Source of the DNA: Actinoplanes nipponensis | Lineage (GTDB): Bacteria; Actinomycetota; Actinomycetes; Mycobacteriales; Micromonosporaceae | Length of the DNA: 64,000 nucleotides | Reading direction: 5' to 3' | Assembly: GCF_016862275.1 (NCBI RefSeq) | Contig: NZ_BOMQ01000004.1 | Location: forward strand, 1 to 64,000 | Part shown: one piece after another, positions 25,654 to 34,458 of the stretch | Layout of the letters: every line of letters begins with the position of its first letter | Numbering within the stretch: position 1 is the stretch's first letter | Notes under the pieces: model-generated | What the model was told of the DNA's origin: nothing | Databases searched by the model: none | What the model saw: only the letters and a program-made list of their open reading frames with translations | Translations under genes and position numbers: made by a program

Positions 25654-26367
25654 TCAGGCGGCGCCCGCTGCGGCGAGCCGCTCGCCTCGGAGCCGGTCGG
25701 CCCAGGTGTCGTCGAGCGGTGTAAGGCTATCCGCGCCGATCGCCCAGCGCAGTAGCAGATCGGCTATAGCTGGGTTGCGGGCGAGCGCGGGGCCGTGCGC
25801 GTAGGTGCCGAGGATCTTGCCGTGCCAGGCGCCCTCGGTCTGCCCGTCGTTGCCGATGCCGGCGGTCACCCGGGCCAGCGGCGCCACTCCCGGGCCCAGG
25901 TGGGTCCGGCCGCCGTGGTTCTCGAAACCGGTCAACGGGGGCAACCCTAGCCGGGGATCGATGTCGCCGCGAACTTCGCCCACCGCGCGGGTCTCACCCC
26001 GGTCAGAGCTGAGGTCCAGCAGGTCCAGCCCGGCGCACTTGGCCCCCTTGGCGAAGAACGAGCTGCCGAAGAGCTGGTAACCGGCGCAGACGGCGAGCAC
26101 GGCCGCGCCCTGGTGCACGGCCCGGTGCAGGCCGCCGTCGGCGATCAGCCGCTGGGCCGCGAGCGCCTGCGGGCCGTCCTCGCCGCCGCCGATCAGGTAG
26201 ATGTCGGCGGTGGTGGGCATGGCCTGGTCGGAGCGGACCTCGTAGGTCTCCACCGGGATCCCGCGCAGCGCGGCCCGGCGGCCCAGGATCAGCAGATTCC
26301 CCCGATCGCCGTACGTCGACAGCAGGTCGGGGTAGATCCAGACGATCCGCAGGGTGCTCTCACTCAT
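25654..26367 (-). CDS. gatD: Lipid II isoglutaminyl synthase, glutaminase subunit GatD
   Basis: The product is 237 residues from ATG 26367 with GAGGAAGAACC upstream. GatD releases ammonia from glutamine for MurT, which amidates the D-glutamate of the stem peptide. The class I glutamine amidotransferase site is visible as AAVLAVCAGYQLFG with nucleophile C94, and His191 in GTYAHGPAL. It begins LRIVWIYPDLLSTYGDRGN, as other GatD proteins do, with IYLIGGGEDGPQ near residue 56. The gene starts 32 bases after the murT stop, the usual arrangement. Confidence 0.96.
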   Translation of the reverse strand: MSESTLRIVWIYPDLLSTYGDRGNLLILGRRAALRGIPVETYEVRSDQAMPTTADIYLIGGGEDGPQALAAQRLIADGGLHRAVHQGAAVLAVCAGYQLFGSSFFAKGAKCAGLDLLDLSSDRGETRAVGEVRGDIDPRLGLPPLTGFENHGGRTHLGPGVAPLARVTAGIGNDGQTEGAWHGKILGTYAHGPALARNPAIADLLLRWAIGADSLTPLDDTWADRLRGERLAAAGAA

Positions 26368-26399
26368 GGTTCTTCCTCGGTTCTCCGCCGCGGGCAGGC

Positions 26400-27635
26400 T
26401 CAGTTGACACGGTCCAACTCCGCTCGGATGTCCTGGAACGCCGTGTAGTTCGCGATCACTTCGAGGCGGCCCGGCGGGCTCGCGCGTACCGCCTCGTCGA
26501 AGGTATGCACGTGCCGGAAGGCGACATCGTTCACTTCCAGCCGGACCGCGAGGTCGTAGGCCCGGTCGCCGGTGATCAGCACCTGCCTGCCGCGCAGCGG
26601 CGAGAAGTCGACGTCGTAGAGCCAGGACGTGTCGAAACCGTCGGGGTCGCGGGCGTTGATGGACAGCAGCGTGGGGGCCACCTCGGCCATGTCGAACGCC
26701 TCGAGCCAGCTCGCCGGGTTCTTGGCCAGCAGCAGCCGGATGTTGCGACCGTCCCGCTCGACCTGGGCGTACCGGCCGGCCACCGAGGCGACCCCGGCCA
26801 GGCGGGGGACGGCCTCTATCGGCCGGACCCCGAACTCGGCGGCGACGGCCAGCGCGGTCGCGGCGTTGCCCAGGTTGACGTGCCCGGGCAGCTGGAGCTT
26901 GACCAGGTGCCAGTCGCCGCGGGGGTCGATGACGCCGTCGTCCTCGACGGTCCACTGGGCCTGCGGGCGGCGCAGCGGGCACCCGGTGCAGCGCCAGTCG
27001 CCGTCGGCCCGCTCGATCGGGGAGCCGCACTCGGGGCAGACGAACGAGTCGTCGTGCCAGCGCTGGCCGGCGCTGAACCAGACGACGTGGGCCGTGTTGA
27101 CCGCGGCCCAGACCACCATCGGGTCGTCGGCGTTCGCGACCACGTGCACGTCCGGGTGGGCGGCCAGGGCGGTGCGCCACATCTGCGCCATCATGGCGAC
27201 TTCCTTGGCCCGGTCGAGCTGGTCGCGGGAGAGGTTGAGCAGCGCCACCACGCGCGGCGTGGTCTCGTCGATCACCCGGGCCAGGTAGTGCTCGTCGACC
27301 TCGAGCACCGCGAACGGGGTGGCGCCGGCCTTGGCCAGGGCCGAGGTGTGCCCGGTGGGCATGTTGGCGCCGAAGGAGTTGGTGGCGACCGGGCCCAGCA
27401 CGCCGAGGGCGGCCGCGGTGAACCGGGTCGTGGTCGTCTTGCCGTTGGTCCCCGAGACCAGCGCGATCGCCCGGCCGGCGGCCAGGTTCTTCAGCAGGTC
27501 GGGATCGATCTTGAGACCGATCCAGCCGCCGATCACCGAGCCGTCGCCGCGGCCGGCCGCCCGTGAGAGCGCCGCAGCGGTTCGCGACACGGAGGTCGCG
27601 ACCTTGGCCCGTAGGGGCATCTTCCCGTCCGTCAC
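26400..27635 (-). CDS. murT: Lipid II isoglutaminyl synthase, Mur-ligase subunit MurT
   Basis: The product is 411 residues if translated from GTG 27635, which follows TACCCT by seven bases (leaderless); ATG 27620 (MPLRAK) is an alternative. MurT activates the alpha-carboxyl of D-iso-glutamate in lipid II with ATP and GatD supplies the ammonia. The P-loop is ALVSGTNGKTTTTRFTAAA at about 59-77, followed by FGANMPTGHTSALA, VLEVDEHYL and LLNLSRDQLDR. A four-cysteine zinc ribbon unique to MurT is present (CPECGSP and CTGCPLRRP). The C-terminal DUF1727 region includes KNPASWLEAFDM and ITGDRAYDLAVRLE. With gatD it forms the two-gene unit known from Gram-positive bacteria. Confidence 0.96.
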   Translation of the reverse strand: MTDGKMPLRAKVATSVSRTAAALSRAAGRGDGSVIGGWIGLKIDPDLLKNLAAGRAIALVSGTNGKTTTTRFTAAALGVLGPVATNSFGANMPTGHTSALAKAGATPFAVLEVDEHYLARVIDETTPRVVALLNLSRDQLDRAKEVAMMAQMWRTALAAHPDVHVVANADDPMVVWAAVNTAHVVWFSAGQRWHDDSFVCPECGSPIERADGDWRCTGCPLRRPQAQWTVEDDGVIDPRGDWHLVKLQLPGHVNLGNAATALAVAAEFGVRPIEAVPRLAGVASVAGRYAQVERDGRNIRLLLAKNPASWLEAFDMAEVAPTLLSINARDPDGFDTSWLYDVDFSPLRGRQVLITGDRAYDLAVRLEVNDVAFRHVHTFDEAVRASPPGRLEVIANYTAFQDIRAELDRVN

Positions 27636-27642
27636 GGCGACG

Positions 27643-27648
27643 AGGGTA
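27643..27648 (-). promoter_or_regulatory. -10 box of murT
   Basis: On the minus strand TACCCT ends seven bases before GTG 27635, consistent with a leaderless murT-gatD mRNA. No firm -35 is visible. Confidence 0.5.
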
Positions 27649-27680
27649 CCGGAAACGGACACTACGTCGAGTGGCCCCGG

Positions 27681-27704
27681 GGTCCGGCCGCCACCGGCCG
27701 GACC
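27681..27704. other. Perfect hairpin upstream of murT
   Basis: GGTCCGGCCG (27681-27690) and CGGCCGGACC (27695-27704) form a 10-bp stem with loop CCAC. It lies upstream of the murT start and has no gene running into it from either side, so it may be an operator or a remnant terminator. The rest of 27705-27900 shows no gene. Confidence 0.4.
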
Positions 27705-27901
27705 ACGGTCGCCGCCTCCGCCGAACGGATGATCTCCACTACCCCACCCGGTGCCGAGTTTGCGCCGCTGAGCGCGTTTACCGCCGCATTCTCCCGACCT
27801 GACGGGAGCCCATGATCGACCCCGGTGAGGCTTTTTGTGTGTTGTGTTTCACCCGTAACCTTCGACGTACGGTGATCGAACCATCACGACAAGCATCGGC
27901 A

Positions 27902-27923
27902 TTTGTCACAGCGCGGTTACAAA
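27902..27923. promoter_or_regulatory. 22-bp palindrome, likely activator site for the NlpC/P60 gene
   Basis: Arms TTTGT and ACAAA enclose a symmetric centre; 18 of 22 positions match the reverse complement. Its centre is about 47 bases before the start predicted from the 27926-27953 promoter, a place typical of activators. Related rpf and NlpC/P60 genes in actinobacteria are controlled by CRP-type proteins, but the half-site here is not the classical TGTGA, so the regulator is uncertain. Confidence 0.45.
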
Positions 27924-27925
27924 CC

Positions 27926-27953
27926 GGACAGGCTCGCGTGTGCCAAATACTCT
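27926..27953 (+). promoter_or_regulatory. Promoter of the NlpC/P60 gene
   Basis: GGACAG (27926-27931) and TACTCT (27948-27953) are 16 bases apart. A start near 27960 would give a leader of about 310 bases, enough to hold the riboswitch found at 28085-28250. Confidence 0.5.
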
Positions 27954-28084
27954 GCGTAGCCAAGCCGGACCCGACGGTCGGCTCGGAAATCGGGTAGCAA
28001 GGGTGAGCCGGTGAGCGACCGCTCGCCGCTCGTACCGCCACGGACCACGCCGAGCCCTGCCCCGGTCCGGGCGGCACGACCACG

Positions 28085-28250
28085 ATTGCGTACGACGACA
28101 CAGGCATACGGGGGCAGGGACGGGGGACCCATTTCCGGTCCCACGGGGAACGCCGCTCGCGGCGTCCTCCCGCGGACCTTGGGGTGAAGCCACCAGCGGT
28201 GGCCGGGCAACCTTCCCGCCCGAACCCGACAGCTAACCTCGCAGGCGTGC
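28085..28250 (+). promoter_or_regulatory. ydaO/yuaA-type c-di-AMP riboswitch
   Basis: Conserved blocks of this RNA are present in order: GACGGGGGACCCA (28119-28131), CTTGGGGTGAA (28178-28188), GGCCGGGCAACCTTCCCGCC (28201-28220) and GAACCCGACAGCTAACCTCG (28222-28241), then CAGGCG. This matches the class that binds cyclic di-AMP and that in actinobacteria precedes genes for cell-wall hydrolases of the Rpf and NlpC/P60 types. Binding normally turns expression off. The 5' limit is approximate. The gene start at 28269 follows about 20 bases later. Confidence 0.9.
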
Positions 28251-28268
28251 CGGAGGGATATCTCTACC

Positions 28269-29072
28269 GTGCACGAACGCACCTCGCACCGGCGCCGTCG
28301 CACCATGGGCACCGGTTCCGTCGCTCTGTCCCTGGGTCTCTGCCTCTGTGCCGGCCAGCTGGTCGCCACCCCGGCAGCGTCCGCCGCTCCCGCCCCCGTC
28401 ACGGCGGCCGCGGCAGCGACCGTCAAGCCCAAGCTCACCAACTCCTACAACAGGAGGACGGTGTCCTACGGCTCGACGGTCAAGGTGACCGCGAAGCTGA
28501 TCAACCCGAGGACCGGCAAGGCCGTCACCAGCGGCAAGGTCAAGCTCCAGATCCGGGGCAACAAGTCGTGGAAGACCTGGGTCACCAAGTCCAGCAACTC
28601 CAAGGGCGTGGTCTCGTTCCTGACCAAGCCCGGCTCGTCGATGTACTACCGCACCGTCTTCGCCGGCACCAAGGGCTTCGCCCAGGTGCGCAGCAGCCAG
28701 GCGAAGATCACCGTGCGGAACAAGGCGGCCAAGGTGCTGGCCGAGGCGGCCAAGCACAAGGGCGCCCCGTACAGGTTCGGCGCTTCCGGCCCGAACCGGT
28801 TCGACTGCTCCGGCTACACCATGTACGTCTACAAGAAGGCCGCCGGCAAGAAGCTGCCGCACAAGGCCAACTCGCAGCAGCGGTACGGCAAGGCCGTCGG
28901 CAAGGGCAGCAAGAAGGCCGGTGACCTGTTGGTCTTCCGTTCCGGCTCGTACGGCACCCACGTCGGCATCTACGCCGGTGGCGGCTACATGTGGGCCGCC
29001 CCGCACACGGGCGACCGGGTCAAGAAGCAGAAGATCTACGGCAAGAACTACGTCGTGCGGCGCCTCGTCTGA
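28269..29072 (+). CDS. Secreted NlpC/P60 peptidoglycan endopeptidase
   Basis: The product is 267 residues from GTG 28269, with GGAGGG upstream. Residues 1-40 are a signal peptide (Arg-rich start, hydrophobic core, PAASAAPA cleavage region). Residues about 55-150 form an Ig-like bacterial domain (YGSTVKVTAKLINPRTGKAV). The NlpC/P60 domain follows with C180 in NRFDCSGYTMYVY, H231 in GTHVGIY and H246 in AAPHTG, a complete catalytic set. It should cut stem peptides (D-Glu to diamino acid bonds) in the wall. Expression is likely controlled by a c-di-AMP riboswitch and the palindrome upstream, linking hydrolase production to envelope or osmotic state. A strong terminator follows. Confidence 0.95.
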   Translation: MHERTSHRRRRTMGTGSVALSLGLCLCAGQLVATPAASAAPAPVTAAAAATVKPKLTNSYNRRTVSYGSTVKVTAKLINPRTGKAVTSGKVKLQIRGNKSWKTWVTKSSNSKGVVSFLTKPGSSMYYRTVFAGTKGFAQVRSSQAKITVRNKAAKVLAEAAKHKGAPYRFGASGPNRFDCSGYTMYVYKKAAGKKLPHKANSQQRYGKAVGKGSKKAGDLLVFRSGSYGTHVGIYAGGGYMWAAPHTGDRVKKQKIYGKNYVVRRLV

Positions 29073-29093
29073 GGGTCACCCGGAAGTAGGGCA

Positions 29094-29129
29094 CGGCAAC
29101 ACCAGTAAGAACGGCAACACCAGTAAGAG
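29094..29129 (+). repeat. 18-bp tandem duplication
   Basis: CGGCAACACCAGTAAGAA (29094-29111) is followed directly by the same sequence with a final G (29112-29129). It lies between the NlpC/P60 stop and the terminator. It is probably a simple duplication. Confidence 0.85.
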
Positions 29130-29142
29130 CAGTACGACAGTT

Positions 29143-29179
29143 CAGTGGGGCGCGACCCGGTTCGGGTCGCGCCCCACTG
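29143..29179 (+). terminator. Strong hairpin terminator after the NlpC/P60 gene
   Basis: CAGTGGGGCGCGACCC (29143-29158) pairs perfectly with 29164-29179 over a 5-base loop, giving a 16-bp GC-rich stem. It has no T run, which is common in this group. It should insulate the mra operon from readthrough. Confidence 0.88.
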
Positions 29180-29396
29180 TCGTGTCCGCCCCAATTTCCC
29201 TCCACTTCGCTCCCCGCCGCGCGGCCGAAGGGCGCCGGAGCCTTCCCCAACGCCCGATTTCGGGGGACTTTCGTGCCCGCGTGGGCGGCATGTCGGAAAG
29301 TGGACCATGGTGCGGCCCGCCCGGCCCTCCACATCCACCCCACCCGCTCTGACGTGCGGATACATCCGCGAGTCGGGTTCGCGGAAGCGCTCATTC
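29180..29396. other. Gap before the mra operon promoter
   Basis: No gene recognised. Open frames on both strands lack ribosome binding sites and similarity to known proteins. The repeats of the mraZ operator begin just beyond. Confidence 0.5.
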
Positions 29397-29445
29397 TTGT
29401 TGCGAGTGGAGGGAAGTGGAGTAGAGTGGAGCGCAGTGGCAGGGC
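29397..29445 (+). promoter_or_regulatory. mra operon promoter with MraZ-type repeats
   Basis: Four direct repeats GTGGAGGGAA, GTGGAGTAGA, GTGGAGCGCA and GTGGCAGGGC start at 29406, 29416, 29426 and 29436, exactly one helical turn apart. MraZ is known to bind several short repeats at this kind of spacing ahead of its own gene. TTGTTG (29397-29402) and TAGAGT (29422-29427), 19 bases apart, may be the promoter, so bound MraZ would cover the -10. The leader to mraZ is about 95 bases. Confidence 0.75.
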
Positions 29446-29525
29446 CTGAGGAGGAGCTGAATCCGAGGGGATTGCCGGCCCGACGACAGGCGGTCCGCGA
29501 CCGCTGAGGGGCAGGGGGTGCGCCG

Positions 29526-29957
29526 ATGTTCCTCGGCACGCACACCCCGCGCCTCGACGACAAGGGCCGGTTGATCCTTCCGGCGAAGTTCCGCGACGAA
29601 CTGGCGGGAGGTGTCGTGATCACCAAGGGGCAGGAGCGTTGCCTGTACGTGTTCCCGATGCCGGAGTTCCAGCGGATCGCGGGCCAGCTGCGCGAACAGC
29701 CGGTCACCCACAAGGCCGCCCGGGCCTACAGCCGGGTGTTCTTCGCCAGCGCGCACGACGAGATCCCCGACAAGCAGGGCCGGGTCACCATCCCGGCCCA
29801 CCTGCGGGAGTACGCGGGGCTCAACCGCGAGCTCGTGGTGATTGGGGCGAGCACGCGGGTGGAGATCTGGGACAAGCAGTCCTGGGAGCAGTACCTCTCG
29901 GCGAGCGAGGACGACTTCGCCGACATCGAGGAGGGGGTGCTGCCCGGCGGACTGTGA
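29526..29957 (+). CDS. mraZ: MraZ transcriptional regulator
   Basis: The product is 143 residues from ATG 29526, the first gene of the division and cell wall cluster. It has two SpoVT/AbrB-type halves, each with the MraZ signature: [17 protein letters not shown] (about 10-26) and [19 protein letters not shown] (about 79-97), plus [11 protein letters not shown]. MraZ forms rings and binds the repeats upstream of its own operon, usually as a repressor. The four repeats at 29406-29445 are the expected target. A 239-base gap without a gene separates it from rsmH. Confidence 0.97.
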   Translation: MFLGTHTPRLDDKGRLILPAKFRDELAGGVVITKGQERCLYVFPMPEFQRIAGQLREQPVTHKAARAYSRVFFASAHDEIPDKQGRVTIPAHLREYAGLNRELVVIGASTRVEIWDKQSWEQYLSASEDDFADIEEGVLPGGL

Positions 29958-30196
29958 GGCGTGGCACCTGTGGGCCCGTGCAACGGCCCGGACGTCGCTG
30001 CCGCCGTACTGCGAGATCTCCAGCCGCTCCCGCTCCTGGCGCCTCTTCCCCGGTGCCAGGCGTGTGTCCTTCGCGGGCGCGCCCGATGGCAACGGGCACG
30101 AGCGGATGGGGATCTGGCGGTACGGACAGACGAGTGGGTGTGCCGGTGCCGGGGGACGGTGCCGGCCGGCCCGGGTGAGCGCGGAAAGAGCAGGCA

Positions 30197-31267
30197 ATGG
30201 GGGTGGACATGGGGGAGCTTCGCGGCACGCACGTGCCGGTGCTGCTCGAGCGCTGCCTCGAGTTGCTCGCCCCCGCCCTCGCGGCGCCGGGTGCGGTGCA
30301 CGTCGACTTCACGCTCGGCCTGGGCGGGCACGCCGAGGCGGTGCTGGAGCGGCACCCCGGGGTGGTCCTCATCGGACTCGACCGGGACACCGAGGCGCTC
30401 GCGCACTCCCGGCGGCGGCTGGCCCGGTTCGCCGACCGCACGCATCTCGTGCACGCGGTCTACGACGAGCTGCCGGCGGTGCTGGCCGACCTCGGTCACC
30501 GCGCCTTCCACAGTGGCCTGTTCGATCTGGGCGTCTCCTCGCTGCAGCTCGACGAGCCCGACCGCGGGTTCGCCTACGCCCGGGACGCCCCGCTCGACAT
30601 GCGGATGGACCAGTCGCAGGGGATCACCGCGGAGGAGGTCGTCAACGGCTACGAGCCGGGCGAGCTGGTCCGCATCCTGCGGGTGTACGGCGAGGAGAAG
30701 TTCGCCACCCGGGTCGTCTCGGCGATCGTGAAGCAGCGGGCCCAGGAGCGGATCGTCTCCTCGGCCCGGCTCGCGGACCTGGTCCGGGACGCCATCCCGG
30801 CCGCCGCGCGGCGAACGGGTGGAAATCCCGCGAAAAGAACGTTTCAGGCGCTACGTATTGAGGTAAATGCGGAACTCGCCGCGGTCGAGGCGGCGGTTCC
30901 CGCGGCCCTGGACCACCTGGCCCCGAAAGGGCGCCTTGTGGTGATGTCGTATCAATCGTTGGAGGACCGGATCGTCAAGCGCGCCTTCGCCGCGAGGGCG
31001 CGCAGCACCGGGCCGATCGACCTGCCGGTCGAGCTGCCCGGAACGGGCCCTTCGGTGCGGCTGCTGACCCGCGGGTCGGAGCCGCCCAGCGCGGCGGAGG
31101 TGGCGGAGAACCCGCGGGCGGCTTCGGTGAAGCTGCGCGCGGTGGAACGGATCGACCAGCACGACCAGGCACCCGGGGCCGCCCGCGAACGGCCCCGACT
31201 GTCTACAACGCACGGGGGACAAGGGCGGTTACGCCCGGGGGAACGCCAGGAGGGGGAGGGGCATTGA
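30197..31267 (+). CDS. rsmH: 16S rRNA (cytosine1402-N4)-methyltransferase RsmH
   Basis: The product is 356 residues from ATG 30197, with a second possible ATG at 30209. RsmH methylates C1402 of 16S rRNA in the ribosomal decoding centre. It begins [17 protein letters not shown] and carries [15 protein letters not shown] (motif I), [47 protein letters not shown] and [12 protein letters not shown], all typical. The C-terminal 30 residues are basic and not conserved. The stop overlaps the presumed TTG start of ftsL. Confidence 0.96.
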   Translation: MGVDMGELRGTHVPVLLERCLELLAPALAAPGAVHVDFTLGLGGHAEAVLERHPGVVLIGLDRDTEALAHSRRRLARFADRTHLVHAVYDELPAVLADLGHRAFHSGLFDLGVSSLQLDEPDRGFAYARDAPLDMRMDQSQGITAEEVVNGYEPGELVRILRVYGEEKFATRVVSAIVKQRAQERIVSSARLADLVRDAIPAAARRTGGNPAKRTFQALRIEVNAELAAVEAAVPAALDHLAPKGRLVVMSYQSLEDRIVKRAFAARARSTGPIDLPVELPGTGPSVRLLTRGSEPPSAAEVAENPRAASVKLRAVERIDQHDQAPGAARERPRLSTTHGGQGRLRPGERQEGEGH

Positions 31268-31854
31268 GCGAGCGCATGACCACTGCGCCGCGGTCGGGGG
31301 GCCGGACCACGGAGCAGGTTGGCAAGGGCCGGCGCAAGCCGGCCGGCACGACGACGGGCACCACGACGGGCGGTGGCGCCCGGGGGGCGCGTCACTACCC
31401 CGTGGCCGGTGCCACCCAGGGCAGCGCCGCCCTGAAGCTCACCGCCGAGCAGCAGCGTGACCCGATCGCGGCGCCGCGCCTGCGCGTCGCGCCGCCCGCG
31501 CCGATCAACGCCCCGCGCGCGCCCTTCATCGCGCTCGTGGTGGCGGTCGTCGTGGTCGGGGTGCTCGGCATCCTGCTGATCAACACCAAGACGGCGGAGA
31601 ACTCGTTCCGGATCGACTCGCTGCAGAAGCGGCAGGCCAAGCTGGACTCCCAGCAGCAGGACCTGGAGAACGCGATCGCCGCCTACAACAGCCCGGGCAG
31701 CCTGGACGCGGCCGCCCGCCGGCTGGGCCTGGTCAAGGGCGACCCGGCGTACATCCGGCTGCCCGACGGCAAGGTCTTCGGGGTGCCGAAGCCGGGCCGC
31801 GGCGAGGTGGCCGTGACCGCGCAGGACTCCGCCACCGCGGCGACCGGGCGGTAA
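31264..31854 (+). CDS. ftsL: FtsL-type septum protein
   Basis: The product is 196 residues. TTG 31264 overlaps the rsmH stop and follows AGGAGGGGGAGGGG; ATG 31276 is an alternative. Residues 1-85 are a basic, Gly/Thr-rich cytoplasmic tail. One membrane segment spans about 87-108 ([19 protein letters not shown]), followed by a coiled coil ([25 protein letters not shown]) and the motif [20 protein letters not shown]. This topology and position between rsmH and ftsI identify FtsL, which with FtsB-type proteins and FtsQ activates FtsW-FtsI. Sequence similarity alone would be weak. Confidence 0.85.
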   Translation: MSERMTTAPRSGGRTTEQVGKGRRKPAGTTTGTTTGGGARGARHYPVAGATQGSAALKLTAEQQRDPIAAPRLRVAPPAPINAPRAPFIALVVAVVVVGVLGILLINTKTAENSFRIDSLQKRQAKLDSQQQDLENAIAAYNSPGSLDAAARRLGLVKGDPAYIRLPDGKVFGVPKPGRGEVAVTAQDSATAATGR

Positions 31855-31857
31855 CGC

Positions 31858-34404
31858 GTGCCGCCCCGCGCCGACGGGACACCGCGCCGGGGCCAGGAGC
31901 CCCGGCGCGGCGCGTCTCCTGACCTGCCGCCGGCCGACGGCTCCGGGCGCGACGACGACCGGGCGCGCGGCTTCGGCGGCATCGGTGACGCGCGGGCGTA
32001 CACGCCGCGCGGCCGGACCGTGCGCGAGGGCGACCAGCGGACCCGGTCGCCGCGCACCGGCCGCAACACCGATCCGTTCCGTCCCGCGCTGCAGGTGCTG
32101 GACGGCGGCCGGCCGGCCCGGGAGCGCCGCCGCGAGGCCGAGGACGAGCCGGAGCCCCGCCCGCCGGCCCGCCGTGGCCGCGCCAAGGACGAGGGTCCGG
32201 AGAAGCCGGCCCGGGAGCCGCGGGTACGCGCCGCCGAGGCCCGGGCGGTCCGGAGCCGCGCCGCCGACGACCGGACCGCCGAGGACCGGACCGCCGGGGA
32301 GCGGGCTGTCCGGGGCCGCGCCGCGCAGGGCCGGGCCGACGCGGAGACCCGCGCGGTCAAGGGTCGTACCGCCCAGGGTCGTACCGCCCAGGACCGGGCG
32401 GCGCAGCGGCGCAGCGACGAGGACGACTGGGACGAGGCGCCCCGCCGGGGCGGCCGGGCCACGGCGGGTGCGGTGCGGTCTCGTTCGACGGCCAACCCGC
32501 GGCGGGGCGCTGCTGCCGGCCGTACCGAGGCAGCCGCCCGGACCACCCGCGAGCGCAAGGTTGCGGCCCCGCCCGGACCCCGCCGTCCGGCGCGCCCGGC
32601 GGCCGCCGCCCGGCCCGGCGCCCGGCGGCCCGCCCCGCTGATCCCGGCCGAGCCGCCCCGGCTCGCCAACGGCACCCGCCGGCTGCGGCTGGGCACCGTG
32701 CTCGCGCTGACGCTGTTCGTGGCGATCGGCGTGCGGCTGGTCGTGCTCCAGGTCGGCGGCACCACCGCGTCCGCCGAGAGCCTGCTCAAGCAGCGGCAGA
32801 ACCGGCTCACCGAGGTCGTGCTGCCGGCCCCGCGCGGCAGCATCCTGGACAGCTCCGGCGCGGTGCTCGCGCACAGCGTCGAGGCGCGCTACATCTACGC
32901 CGACCCGGAGATGATCAAGGACCCGGTGGTCGCGGCGGCCAAGCTCTCCCCGGAGCTGGGCATCCCGGCCTCGAGGCTGATCCAGCTCATGGCCAAGAAG
33001 AAGCGGCCCGGCGGCGGCGCCTCGCGCTTCGAGTACCTCGCCCGGGGCGTCGACACCGCGGTCGCCGACAAGATCCACGCGATGCGGATCCCCGGCATCA
33101 ACTCCGACCGCGACGAGCGCCGGGACATCCCGGGCGCCGACCTCGCGGCCAACCTGATCGGCTTCACCGGCGACGACCACACCGGCCTGGAGGGCCTCGA
33201 GGCCCGCTACGACGAGCTGTTGCGGGGCACCGACGGCAAGCGGGTGTTCGAGATCGGCCGGGGCGACCTGGCCAAGGAGATCCCGGGCGGCTACCACCGC
33301 CAGACCGACGCCTCGCCCGGCTCCTCCATCCAGCTGACCATCAACCGCGACCTGCAGTTCGAGGTGCAGCGGGTGCTCAGCCAGCAGGGCGAGAAGAACA
33401 ACGCCACCGTGGCGGCCGCCGTCGTGCTCAACGCCCGGACCGGTGAGGTGCTGGCCCAGGCCAGCTACCCGGCCTACAACGCCGCCAAGCCGGGCGACTT
33501 CAAGCCCAAGGACCGCGAGGACGTGGCGACCAGCGTCATCGCCGACCCGGGCTCGACGCACAAGGCGTTCACCATCGGCGCGGCCCTGGAGGAGGGGGTC
33601 ATCACCCCCGACACCCTGATCACGGTGGGGCCCGGGCTCAAGCGCGGCGGCTACGACTTCGTGGACACGCACCGGCAGCCGGCCGGCACCCGGCTCACCA
33701 TCCCGGGGGTGCTGGCCTACTCGTCGAACGTCGGCACCATCCGCATCGCCGACAAGCTCGGCAAGGCCAAGCTCTACGAGTACCAGCAGCGGTTCGGCCT
33801 GGGCAAGGCCACCAACGAGGGCATGCCGGGCGAGGCGACCGGCCGGCTGCTGGCGCCCGACGAGTGGAGCGGGTCGGCGTCCGGCTCGGTGCCGATCGGC
33901 ATGAGCGTCGACGCCACCCTGATCCAGATGACCGCCGGGTACGGCGCCATCGCCAACGACGGCACCTACGTCCAGCCCCACCTGATCAAGGCGACCATCT
34001 CCGGCCGCGACGGCTCGGTGGCCCCGGCGCCGCAGCCGGAGACCCACCGGGTGCTCAGCGCCACCACGGCCCGGCAGCTGCGCGAGATGATGGAGTCGGT
34101 GGTCGACGCCGAGGGCGGCACGGGCAGCCGGGCCGCGGTGGACGGCTACCGGGTCGCGGGCAAGACCGGCACCGGCAAGATGCTGGTCGAGGGCCAGTAC
34201 ACCAAGCACAACGCCGGCTCCTTCATCGGCATGGCCCCGGCGGAGAACCCGGAGTTCGTCATCGGTGTCTTCGCCGACGTGCCCGACGGCACCGGCGGCG
34301 ACGTGGCCGCGCCCGCGTTCAGCGAGATGATGTCCTCCGCGCTGCGCCACTACCGGGTGCCGCCGTCGGGTAACCCGGAGCCGACCTTCAAATTGAAGGG
34401 GTAG
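31858..34404 (+). CDS. ftsI: Penicillin-binding protein FtsI (PBP3) with long N-terminal extension
   Basis: The product is 848 residues from GTG 31858, three bases after ftsL. FtsI is the septal transpeptidase that works with FtsW. The catalytic motifs are STHK (S566), SSN (622-624) and KTGT (769-772). The membrane anchor lies at about 277-300 (GTVLALTLFVAIGVRLVVLQ), followed by the dimerisation domain (LPAPRGSILDSSGAVLA). The first 276 residues, on the cytoplasmic side, are Arg/Ala/Glu/Pro-rich with short repeats such as GRTAQGRTAQDRA; most FtsI proteins have under 100 residues here. The extension is probably disordered and may bind division or polar-growth partners. Confidence 0.95.
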   Translation: MPPRADGTPRRGQEPRRGASPDLPPADGSGRDDDRARGFGGIGDARAYTPRGRTVREGDQRTRSPRTGRNTDPFRPALQVLDGGRPARERRREAEDEPEPRPPARRGRAKDEGPEKPAREPRVRAAEARAVRSRAADDRTAEDRTAGERAVRGRAAQGRADAETRAVKGRTAQGRTAQDRAAQRRSDEDDWDEAPRRGGRATAGAVRSRSTANPRRGAAAGRTEAAARTTRERKVAAPPGPRRPARPAAAARPGARRPAPLIPAEPPRLANGTRRLRLGTVLALTLFVAIGVRLVVLQVGGTTASAESLLKQRQNRLTEVVLPAPRGSILDSSGAVLAHSVEARYIYADPEMIKDPVVAAAKLSPELGIPASRLIQLMAKKKRPGGGASRFEYLARGVDTAVADKIHAMRIPGINSDRDERRDIPGADLAANLIGFTGDDHTGLEGLEARYDELLRGTDGKRVFEIGRGDLAKEIPGGYHRQTDASPGSSIQLTINRDLQFEVQRVLSQQGEKNNATVAAAVVLNARTGEVLAQASYPAYNAAKPGDFKPKDREDVATSVIADPGSTHKAFTIGAALEEGVITPDTLITVGPGLKRGGYDFVDTHRQPAGTRLTIPGVLAYSSNVGTIRIADKLGKAKLYEYQQRFGLGKATNEGMPGEATGRLLAPDEWSGSASGSVPIGMSVDATLIQMTAGYGAIANDGTYVQPHLIKATISGRDGSVAPAPQPETHRVLSATTARQLREMMESVVDAEGGTGSRAAVDGYRVAGKTGTGKMLVEGQYTKHNAGSFIGMAPAENPEFVIGVFADVPDGTGGDVAAPAFSEMMSSALRHYRVPPSGNPEPTFKLKG

Positions 34405-34444
34405 AGCCGACCATGGCGTGCGCAGTCGGATGCCGGCCACCGGG

Positions 34445-34450
34445 TAGGGT
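34445..34450 (+). promoter_or_regulatory. Internal -10 box before murE
   Basis: TAGGGT lies eight bases before GTG 34459, in the 54-base gap after ftsI. It suggests an internal promoter giving a leaderless murE mRNA. No clear -35. Confidence 0.48.
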
Positions 34451-34458
34451 CTGACGCC

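Noticed and set aside
27812..27997. A 61-codon open frame upstream of the NlpC/P60 gene
   Set aside because: It overlaps the palindrome and promoter, has no good ribosome binding site and resembles no known peptide.
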